Of a stretch of 64,000 nt of DNA, positions 24,309 through 34,195 are shown piece after piece. This DNA is from Mallotus nudiflorus (lineage: Eukaryota > Streptophyta > Magnoliopsida > Malpighiales > Euphorbiaceae), in assembly GCA_947683625.1 (NCBI GenBank), contig CANTUR010000112.1, forward strand, positions 1,922,501-1,986,500, written 5' to 3'. How positions within the stretch are numbered: position 1 is the first letter of the stretch; each line of letters starts with the position of its first letter. The position numbers and the translations under genes are program-made. The notes under the pieces were generated by a model that worked only from the letters and a program-made list of their open reading frames with translations, ran no database searches and had not been told where the DNA came from.

Positions 24309-25340
24309 ATGGCTGGTCAGGGAAGAAGCAGTGCAATGGCAGCTATGGTGTTGTTGTTCATGTTGATTTGCCAATTTGAGATGGGTAGTGCAGCAACTTA
24401 TACTGTTGGTGATGCCGGTGGTTGGACCTTTAATGTTGCTTCCTGGCCTAAGGGGAAGCGCTTTAAAGCTGGTGATATACTTGGTAAGTCCATTCTCTTC
24501 CCATTTTTGTTATTTTCTCGCCAACACCTCTTCTTCTTTCAATTTTTTTTTAGTTGATTGAAAAAGCAAATAATCTAAATATTGATAGATCACAAAAACA
24601 TACAACAAAAAATGTTGATCTAATATGAACTTTTTTAAAAAAATTGGGTGAATAATAATTTCTAAAACATTCAACGAAAGAGTTTAAATCCTACTTTTGG
24701 GCATATCCTTGAAAAAAAGTAGCTATTGGATTATTTACTAGTTGTTTTTTTATTTTTTATTTTTTTTAATTTTTGAGAGGTTGAGGATAGAGAATGAAAT
24801 CTAGATAATGAATTATTTTAGTTATATTAGAAGTACATAATATACTCAATGTAAATTTTCATCTTTTCTTTTGTTTAAACATAGTTCAGTTGGATTCTAA
24901 TAGCGCTATGTATATTAAAGTCTGTCTAGCAGTTTTAATGATAATCTTCATGGAGTATTGATATTGATCTCTAGTCACACATCTAAAGGTATTGGTGTCG
25001 TATGGTTAACTTGTTTTTTCTGTTCTTATAGCAGTTATGACTGTTAATTGTTAGTATTAAATCCAAAATCAGCGACAGTTAGTTCCATATGGTGAGTAAT
25101 GTATTGATGTTAGGCACTGATCTTCTCATTGTTGTTGCAGTGTTCAACTACAATCCTGCAGCCCATAACGTGGTGGCAGTAAATAGAGCTGGTTATTACT
25201 TATGCACAGTTCCTAGAGGTTCCAAAGTGTATACATCAGGGAAGGATAGGATCAAGCTTGTGAAGGGTCAAAACTACTTCATCTGCAGCTTTCCTGGTCA
25301 TTGTCAAGCTGAAATGAAGATAGCCATTAATGCCCTGTGA
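24309..25340 (+). CDS. ARPN: Plantacyanin (basic blue copper protein), two exons
   Basis: Exons are 24309-24483 and 25141-25340, with a GTAAG...GCAG intron. The product is 124 residues. A signal peptide covers residues 1-28 (hydrophobic MAAMVLLFMLICQF), followed by a mature chain starting ATYTVGDAGGWTF. Copper ligands H67, C107, H112 and M117 become 39, 79, 84 and 89 in the mature chain, the same numbers as in cucumber basic protein. C80 and C113 form the expected disulfide. It is a single-domain phytocyanin with no GPI or proline-rich tail, so secreted to the cell wall. Plantacyanins are small electron carriers linked to pollen-tube guidance and anther development. The nearest named gene I recall is Arabidopsis ARPN. 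The first codons hold a miR408-like site. Confidence 0.96.
24316..24336 (+). promoter_or_regulatory. Probable miR408 target site in plantacyanin
   Basis: The 21 bases GTCAGGGAAGAAGCAGTGCA plus A complement miR408 except for a G:U pair at miRNA position 20, a mismatch at position 10 and a mismatch at position 1. Plantacyanin is an established miR408 target, cut in the same N-terminal codons (GRGSA in Arabidopsis, GRSSA here). The position-10 mismatch touches the cleavage site and may weaken cutting. Confidence 0.7.
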
Positions 25341-25598
25341 TCATTTCATATAGTCATTTTATATTTTATGTAATGTCAGAAAATTGTGTGTTTTGTGTTA
25401 TTTACTTTTGCTGTTGTGTGTGTGATGCCTATATACATAATAACGTTTACAAGAATTCAAAATAATAATAATGTTTACAAAATAATTAGGGGAAGAAGAT
25501 GCTATATAATGGACACTTATATAGCTTTTATGGAATTTTGTACTTTGGTCCTAGTGAAATGTTAATTTCACCAATGTTTAGAAATTTTACAACTTATA

Positions 25599-25634
<36 letters not shown>

Positions 25635-26885
25635 AATTTGTGCATTACGTGAATTTTATTCTGAAAAATATTTACCTACTTTGTGTTTGATAATGAAAAT
25701 TATATAATTATATATTTTAAGTTATGATATATGCAGTTATATTAAATTAATTGTGAAGAAACATTTGTCATTCTTATGATCTTATTCGGATCAAACTGAA
25801 TTAATTAGAATTAGTGGATTCTCAATACTTAGTGATTCACACCAATATATCTATTTTGGGTCTATTTTTTTCATAAATAATCCTATATATGAAATGTCAA
25901 TAAGAGTTGATATAATTAGTCTCTTAGTTGCAACACTTGTTTAATTTGTGAAAATTGTCGAGATTTCAAATAGGATTCTTCACACTTTATATCATCATCA
26001 TATATGCATCGACTCTCGTGTTACTATGGATCTAGTGGCATGGCGAGGAGGAAGGTAATTAGATCACTCCACAAGTGAAATCGCTCCGCTTATAGAATAA
26101 AATGCAAGAAAGATAGCTCGCTTATGTCCTAGTAATGTGGCCATAAGGAAGAAGATACTGAAAACACTAGACGGACCATACCAAAATAAAGAGACATTCA
26201 AAAAAAAACCTAATCGCTTTTGGCTGAACTTCTGGAAAGCCAATCATTAGATAGAGAGAATCCTATACTAGTCGTGAGCTATTGCTCACACCTAAATGGA
26301 TCAAATTTGTTTGGCTTGAACTTTAATTTAAGTAAATTAGTTAAATACACATACATTTAAATTAAAATAAAAATTGAAATTTAGTGACTATATGTGTATT
26401 TAATTCTATAATACTTCATATGAGAAGGATGATGACGTTGTGAATATTCCTAGAACATTGATTTGGTCACCGCATCATTAAAATACATCAGCTGACTTAT
26501 GATGAAATTCAAATCAAAGTTAGGTAACTAAAATTAAACAAATTGAAACTCAATTAGTAACTAAACTACAATTTGAGTGCCACCCATATGCTGAGCTACG
26601 GCTGATGCCTAAATGGCTCAAATTTGTTTGGGTGGGTCTTTCATTTGAAGTGAACCGGTGAAATGCCAATAGCGTGAACAAAGCCCCAAATAGTCAGGTT
26701 TGACCTAAGAACCCATGCTATATAGTTTTGGCTTTCTTTAGTAATTAAATCAATGTGTCTCCTTGATGATCTTATTTCCAAAAATCACAGCAAAAGTTTT
26801 GCATTACTAATTAATAACTTTGGCAATTTCAATGTGAATCATCAATAGATAAAGCAGTATAAATCTTAGTAGTGGACAAATAATG

Positions 26886-26889
<4 letters not shown>
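25341..26889. other. Intergenic, no gene seen
   Basis: It holds the plantacyanin 3' flank and a (TTA)n run at 25599-25631. A word close to CCTAAATGGATCAAATTTGTTTGG occurs twice, near 26290 and 26610, in diverged surroundings. No coding frame or known transposon was recognised. Confidence 0.4.

Positions 26890-26934
<45 letters not shown>
26890..26934. repeat. (TA)n microsatellite
   Basis: About 22 uninterrupted TA units. Confidence 0.97.
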
Positions 26935-26936
<2 letters not shown>

Positions 26937-27924
26937 GCAATTTCAGGTGAATTAACTATTTACAGTGAAATTGTCATACCATGAAACTACACATGAATCC
27001 ATCCAAATCCAATATAAATGTTCATCAAATCATTAGTGACAAGCTAACCCAGGTACATATATTAACACCTGAAAAGAAAATGCATGGTAAAATCAAATCA
27101 TTTCTGACCTATTAGCTATTGCTGCAATGAACTCCCTTAATCAAGGTGCAATTAGCAAATAATTTAGGCTAATTAAAAATTGATTAATATCAAAACATAT
27201 GCATATTGTAAAGACTGAGATATTGCCTATATATACTAGTGTTTTCCAAGCATAATGCTTTCAGGAATCCAAAGCCTAGCTTCAAGCTGAGACATTCAGG
27301 AAGCACTAAGAGCCAATTACAAAAAGGAAAATATGTATATTTACATATACTGGAAAATCATAAGTGCAACTTTAAACATACAAAGCCAACAACATCACAC
27401 CATCATTACAATTCCAAAGTAAAAGTTCAAAAGATAACTAAAAAGTGGGAACATTCATATGCAAAATATACCTGCTTTTTAGTTGGTTGACTTGCACATA
27501 TATAGCTTTGACAAAAACTGTTTGTGTATACCAACTACCTCCATGTCAAATCTCTCATATTAACATTCACTAGAAAACAAAAAAAAATTTCAATGTACTG
27601 TACTAAGATAATTATCATAATTTATGAGCGAGTACAACAAACAAGTCAAATTTTAATATTATTAATAATATACATAATTTCTTTATTAAATGGGTTTGGC
27701 TCGGATTGCTTATAATTTATAGCCCTTAACATGTTACAAGCTTTCATTGACTATTGAATTTTTTTTTTTTAACTGAAAAGTTATATGATTTAGATATCGA
27801 TGGAATGTATAATAAAATATAATTATTTCATTTTAAATTGACGATGACAAGATTTAAACTCTACAATTTAATATGTATTTAGAGAAAAGTTATCATTTGA
27901 ATATTCTTTTACTGACACTATTAA
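26935..27924. other. Intergenic, no gene seen
   Basis: AT-rich sequence. The short open frames here have no recognisable domain. Confidence 0.4.
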
Positions 27925-28398
27925 ATTTTTTTTTTAGTTATAATACCCTTCAGTCCTTAAATCTTTTAATTAAAATAGGAAAAAATTTTACAAAAATCAA
28001 ACAAACTTATTGATCTTCCATTGTGGGGGATTAACAATGTTCAACTGCTACAGTTTTAACCAATTAATTTATACATTTCTGTACCGAAAGTTTTTCACAT
28101 TATTTAGTGATCTTTTTATTAAAAAAAAAATTATGTTGGACATCAGAAGATGAGATCTTTTCATAATCTCTCTCACCTTCCCATAGGGGAGACTTCAAGC
28201 CTTTATTGTACTTGTAAGGCTGCCAGTGAGTTAGGCAAACAGAGATTATACCGTGATTTTAACCAACTGATGCTGACTTATAGTAATAAGCATTTAATGA
28301 ATATAAATCATACATAGGGAAATAGCAGAACAAATTCTGTTCCATCTTCAAAGTTTTGCAAGTGAAGATTAAAAGAACCAAACTAAAAACTCTTGTCT
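27925..28398. repeat. Duplicated block, copy B
   Basis: Second copy of the block at 22785-23212, about 5.1 kb away in direct orientation. Copy B has CAGAACAAATTCTGTTCC where copy A has CAGTTCCC, a palindromic difference. The two copies flank the plantacyanin gene. Confidence 0.8.
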
Positions 28399-28846
28399 GT
28401 TAGTTGAAAAACAACTTGGAATTTTTCTAAATAAAGTTTCGAGCTCCAGGCTCCAGCATTATATATAAAGAAACAAACACTAAGAGAGTTTTGTTTTCTT
28501 ACAAGATCCACCTAGCTCGATCAAAATTAATTGGAGCCCTTGTGGCTACTAAATACCAGAGAGATACGTAATTATACTGAAAAAACAACAAACTACAAGA
28601 ATTGAACACAAATATACTGCATTCATAAACTTAAATTTGACAGTAGATGCATATCTCAAGTTGCGCAGTGTCTCAAGTTAAAGTCACCCTCCCCTATCCT
28701 TCATTTAAAAAGGAAAAAAAAAAAAAGCATATATAAATTCAGTGAAAAGAGCTACATACTTTCATTCTTCCAGCTGCAGAGATTAGATTAGACATGCTTC
28801 CCAGCCTTTTGGAAACGAATTAATGATTGAGTCAGTCTCACCGTAA

Positions 28847-28909
28847 TATTCTTGCGTCATTCCTGATCACCTTCACCCTAATGAGGTGATGAAGAATGAT
28901 GCAAGAAAT
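28847..28909. ncRNA. Short hairpin next to MIR394, unidentified
   Basis: Arms 28847-28872 and 28884-28909 pair at about 22 of 26 positions, with two internal mismatches, one G:U pair and an 11-nt loop. The stem is small-RNA-like in length. It matches no miRNA family that I recognise. It lies about 120 bp from the miR394 hairpin, inside or just after the likely primary transcript. It could be a miRNA precursor, a tiny inverted-repeat transposon or a structural element. Confidence 0.45.
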
Positions 28910-29026
28910 ACAAAAGCCAATACACATGCTTGACTGTACAAGAAATGAAGTCTAGCTATCTTGGATCATCATTTTCTGACAAACAAAAAAGGGTTTGAAA
29001 TAATAAATACAAAAATCTTTAAGGGC

Positions 29027-29156
29027 TTCTCATGGAGAAATTTACAGAGCCAGTTTGACATGCTGGCCACCTCCAACCATTACCACACCAAGAATTAATC
29101 TTATGCAGGGAGGTGGACAGAATGCCAAAATGGCTCTGCAACAAGGCCCTTGAGAA
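29027..29156 (-). ncRNA. MIR394: MIR394 precursor hairpin
   Basis: On the minus strand the 5' arm carries TTGGCATTCTGTCCACCTCC (29109-29128), identical over all 20 bases to the conserved plant miR394. The 3' arm near 29047-29074 gives a star-like strand (AGGTGGCCAGCATGTCAAACT). The arms pair for about 28 bases around the duplex, and a lower stem (TTCTCATGG with CCCTTGAGAA) closes the fold. The mature strand sits on the 5' arm as in known MIR394 genes. miR394 represses the F-box gene LCR and affects shoot-meristem maintenance and leaf shape. The promoter should lie to the right (above 29160); no TATA was assigned with certainty. Confidence 0.95.
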
Positions 29157-30974
29157 ACCATGAAAGAGAGAAAAGGATGGTATGTGTGAAAGAGAGGTGG
29201 AGCTGAAGTTTTTCTTATTGTTTATGAGCAGAAACTTAATGAAGAAAAGGTATGGAGATTAAAGGTATAGATAGGTTTAGTGTGTTGTGCTCATGGCGAC
29301 TAAGGAGAGAATCTTTAGAACTAAGAAAATAGCAACTTTTTGTGTAGGAAGAAAGGTGCATGAGCGTGCATGGTGTTGTACGATCACTTTAGGAATATCA
29401 TATGGTGGGCGTCTCTTTTCATCATTTTATTAAGCTATTCATCTATTATTCTATGTATTTGTCACTTGTTTTGTGTGCTTGTACATTGAGTACAAGATTG
29501 CCCTTTTGTCGTCGTTGACTATAGAACAAGTCTAAAGTAGAATTATGAAAGACAAATATTATTATTTATCATTTTTTTCATTGTTGCTTTCGGCATCTAA
29601 TAGGTATAAAAACTCTATTAATCTTGAATTCAAATCGAGTGGATCTATTAAAAAAAAGAAATTTTTTTTAATAAATATTTTTCTTCATATATAAAATTTA
29701 AATTTTAAAATTTTGCAATCATTTGAGTAAATCTAATATATAAAGGGTGATGATCAAATGATCTCATAATTCAACCTCAAAATTTAAATACTAATATATC
29801 AAATGGGAAGCAAAACAATTTACTAATCCATCTAACCATATGATTTGGTTGGGCACTTTACTACTAATTTGGAGTTGGATGTAGAGGATAGAAATGACTT
29901 TATGTTGACTATTTAGGGGGGGTAATGTGATTCATTTGTGCTTTCAAAATGCTTTTTGACTTGTTATGAAAGTGGAATGCAAAATGGGCTGTATTTGTCT
30001 CCCACTCACACTTTAATCACATTGTCAACTCACTTCTTGGGTCCAACCTTTCAAATTTGGAGTTAGGATTTGGTTTTAAATGTTTAATCTATACACATAA
30101 ATATGGTAATTAATTAAGTGAGGTTAAATACATTGTGCCAACTTTTCTAAGTTCTATATGATAATACACTTTTTTCTTGTTTTGTTAAAGAAAATTAGTG
30201 AGCATTAATCATCCCAGCTATCATTAATCTTAACTCTTCTTTCCTTTTAATAGTATTAATTAATCTTTCTTTCCTTGACATGTAATGGCTATTTTGTTAA
30301 TGTGGAGTATATAGTTTCTCTTCAGGCCATACTTAAATGGCTATTTACATTAAGTAATTGGCAAGTTATATAATATTACCATATTAGAGAGTAATTGATT
30401 TAACTGTTTTTGGATTAGATGAGCAAAATAGGGCTTGGCTGATTTTCTTTATAAATACAGTACGTAAGAGTATTCTCGAGTCAACTTACGTGTTAATCAA
30501 TACTATATTTTTCTTTTTGAATGATTTCAAAAGGGCACTTTCACACATTAACCTGTTATATTTATAAATAAATTCTTATTAAAAAAAAAAAGAAAAAAGA
30601 AAACTGTAAATAACAAAAAGAGGAAGTACTCTTCTTATATATATAAACTCAACTAACCATCTTTTGTTGTTGGCAGGATTCTTTTGTATCTTTCTTTCCT
30701 TGACAATCCTCATTGTACATATATTTCTGTCTCATCCCACAAAAACTCCATTAATTTTAACATGGCAATGTTGATGGAAACCAACCTTTTATAGAAACAT
30801 TTCCACCCCTCAAAGGAAATGGACTTAAACAGTTAAAACCCTGCTGTAACGCATGCTGAACATTGAAAACAGATGAGAATTTCGCATGTTACAAACAAAT
30901 TCACATTTCAAACATGATTCTAGTTTTGACACTTTTCGAATTATAGCATACATTATTGACAAATTCAAGTTTTG
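29157..30974. other. Intergenic, likely including the MIR394 promoter
   Basis: No coding frame with a recognisable domain. The part just above 29156 should contain the 5' part and promoter of the miR394 primary transcript on the minus strand. Confidence 0.4.
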
Positions 30975-31424
30975 CTCATTCAAAGCATGCGTTGAGGTGC
31001 TAGAAAAATGAGTTGGCTGAGCCGCGTTTAGGTAAGATTCATACTTGGACTCATGGAGTCCTCAACTACTTCAATAATTATTAATAAATTATTGTTAAGT
31101 TAGTAATCGTGTAGTATATATATTTTTTTAGTAAATTAGGAAGTCATATGATTTCAGCATTGATAAACTACAGCAAGGCAACTCGTTTTCCTCATTTTTC
31201 TCATTCAAAGCATGCGTTGAGGTGCTAGAAAAAATGAATTGGCAAAGCCACATTTAGGCAAGATTCATACTTGGACTCATCGAGTCCTCAACTACTTCAA
31301 CAATTATTAATCAATTATTGTTAAGTTAGTAATTGTGTAGTAATTTTTTTTTTTTGGTAAATTGCAAGTTACATAATTTTAGTATTGATGGATTATATAA
31401 TAAGGGACAACCATTTTCTTTAAA
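30975..31424. repeat. Tandem duplication, 225-bp unit, two copies
   Basis: Both copies begin CTCATTCAAAGCATGCGTTG (30975 and 31200). They stay alignable through CTTGGACTCAT...GAGTCCTCAACTACTTC to the AT-rich end. Differences are scattered substitutions and a T-run. Confidence 0.9.
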
Positions 31425-31722
31425 TTGATGATGGCAAAAATCGAACCATGCACTTTAAAATACTTTTAGAGATGAGTTATCATTTGATTACTCATTCATT
31501 GGCTAATTGTGTAGTATATTATATACTTATATCATTATGGGAAAAGATATATAATTAATATCGGCATTAAAACTGCCTAGTCCGTCTAGAATGGATGACT
31601 TATCGCTCTATTATGAGATCAAGACATTTAGTTGATGGGGAGTTCCTTTTTCCCCTCCCCTCCTTGTAGTCCAAAAAATAAATAAATAACGGCATTAAAA
31701 CTAAAATTAAATGTCATGTGAT

Positions 31723-32367
31723 TAGGGGTAAGCAAAAATAATGGAAAACCAAAAAACCGAATCCAACCGATTGGTTTAGTTTGGTTAGTTCCATCTATAA
31801 ATAAATTTACTTTGGTTTTAATTTTTAAAAACCAAAATAGGTACAGTTCAATTTGATTTTTATTGTTAAAAATATAATTAAATTGAACTAAATCAAATTC
31901 TTCAAATTATATTCATTTATATACGAATTTATGGTTTAGTTTAATTGGTTTAATACTAATACTTCAAATTAGATCAATAATATCAGTTTTAAAAAACTTA
32001 ATACTCTTCTTTCAAAAAGAAAAAAACTTAATACTCTTAACCAAATTATTTAGGACTAAAAATATTCAAACCGAAGTTTTTTATGTTTGGTTTGAATAAT
32101 CGGTTTGGTTAATTTTCTAAATAAATAAAATAATTAAATATTAGAAATAACAACAGAAAATTTCATAAGTATTATTAAAATAATGCAATATTACAAAAGT
32201 TCAAAAAGTCCAAAAATTTCAGAAGTCTAAAAAGACCCAAATTGATTGAACCTAACCGAAAATGTTTGGTTCAGTTTGGTTGTATTCCTAATATTTTTGG
32301 TTTAGTTTAGTTTAGTTTAATATAATTTCTAATCAAATCGAACCAAACCAACTGATATACACCCCTA
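31723..32367. mobile_element. hAT-like MITE with AACC/GGTT-rich interior
   Basis: The ends are TAGGGGTA... and ...TACACCCCTA, a short terminal inverted repeat. The flanks CATGTGAT (31715-31722) and CTTGTAAT (32368-32375) agree at 6 of 8 bases, the duplication length of hAT elements. The interior repeats GGTTTGGTT and AACCAAACC words. No transposase is present. Confidence 0.55.
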
Positions 32368-32375
32368 CTTGTAAT

Positions 32376-32954
32376 CATCAAAAGTTCAATTAGATTTCAT
32401 CTATCTTGCAAAGATTTAGGTTGAATGTTTAAGAGTTTAATTTACTAATTTGCATTTCCTTTATGTTCTTTCATATTGACATCTCCCAGTTTCTCAGTCT
32501 TGATGAAAAACCTGTGGAAAAGGAGCTATCAATCATCTTTCTATTCAAGAGCTTGATATCTCACATCCATTATTTTATTCTATCTTTTTATGCATTGGAT
32601 TTTAACTAGTCAAGTTCGACCTGGATGAGACCACAGGAGCAGCAAAAATCTCCTAACAACTAATTAATATTTTAACATACAATACCGCTCAAACTCGAGA
32701 TATCATTTAATTGAAAATAACTTCATACCAGCTCATGCTAATCATACATTATCGAGTTAACTTGTCTCTATTAGATGTTTGACAGGCAATATAGATTGAG
32801 GACTAAAAATTTTTCAAGTACAAGAATTTTCGTATAAATTTTTAGTATAAGGTATGAACTTCCCTACGCCTCATTCACCCTCCTTTTGGACCAGAAAAGG
32901 CAAATCATTATAAGCACATTAAAAGGTTGAGATTTTACATGGTCTTTTCCACAT
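32376..32954. other. Intergenic, no gene seen
   Basis: No coding frame or repeat was recognised. Confidence 0.4.
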
Positions 32955-33421
32955 TTACAACATAAGAAAAAGAAATATCCAGTCGATAATGTACTAATTC
33001 ACACTAGTACTCTTTTACACGGTCTTGATTCTGGATTACTTAGAATAAGAAAAGATCTTTATGCTTAATAGAAACAAGCTTGTCAAAAGCTGTAAAAAGG
33101 TACCTGCACCCATAAAAATGAACATTTGGAACCATGTAACTTTAGCTAGCCTGTGTAACTTTAACATGATGGAAAGTGGTTCCCACAACAAATTACAACA
33201 TAAGAAAAAGAAATATCCAGTTGATAATGTACTAATTCACACTAGTACTCTTTTACACAGTCTTGATTCTGGATTACGTAGAATAAGAAAAGATCCTAAT
33301 GCTTAATAGAAACAAGCTTTTAAAAGGTACCTGCACCCATAAAAATGAACATTTGGAACCATGTAACTTTAGCTAGCCTGTGCAACTTTTACATGATGGA
33401 AAGTGGTTCCCACAACAAATG
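32955..33421. repeat. Tandem duplication, ~238-bp unit, two copies
   Basis: The units start TTACAACATAAGAAAAAG at 32955 and 33193 and run to TCCCACAACAAAT. They are almost identical apart from a deletion of about 10 bp in the second copy after AAACAAGCTT, so the duplication looks recent. Confidence 0.95.
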
Positions 33422-34195
33422 GAGCACCATCAAACCATAATCTATGCTACATGCCCCCACACACCTACTACCTTCTCTGTTTAGGCGCTGTTCATGTCAT
33501 ACAGCCAAAAGGAAGGATTAAAAGAATTCATTGATTCAATTCTGTTGTTAGAAATTAGTCTGATACAATTAGATAACATGCTGATAAAAAAAAAAAAAGG
33601 ATTTCAGTCTCAAATAGTATGCAAAGGATGCATCACAATTCAATTTAAGTATAGAATAAAGATTTTGGAGAACCAAACATGACAGATTAAATAAAACCAA
33701 AAATTCTAAAAGAACAAAATCTGTTCACTTTTTGTAGATTCTTATCAGGATATAATACAGACAAAGAAAACTAGAAAAATTCTGAAACTACATAGGTTCT
33801 TCTCCATTTGTGGATTCTTATCAAACCTATAATACAATAGGGATCCTGTTAGCACATTACTATAGTTGAATGGCCAACAAAGTTTACCGCACATGAGCCA
33901 TTATGTAGATACACCCTAATCTTAATCACATCATATCAGAATCCCTAAACTTCACAACTTTTTGAATTTTCTTATTTTCTAGTTCCTTTTTGAGATATCT
34001 AATGCTAGCTTAGTACTTTTACTATAAATTATGCAATAGAAGCACAGGAAATGTGCATTCTGAGATCTAAATGAAGCTATATTTTGATCTACTCTAATAT
34101 GGTATGGAACTAATGTGAGAACTAAAAGCAGGCAAGAAAGAACCCATAATCTAAAGCATCTGCAAAATCAAACTGCGAGATCACTTTATGATGAG
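33422..34195. other. 3' flank of the patatin-like gene
   Basis: This is downstream of the stop codon of the minus-strand lipase gene and should hold its 3' UTR. No other gene was seen. Confidence 0.4.

Noticed and set aside
33061..33306. 81-codon frame in the 238-bp duplication
   Set aside because: It exists only because the duplication fuses two AT-rich non-coding units.
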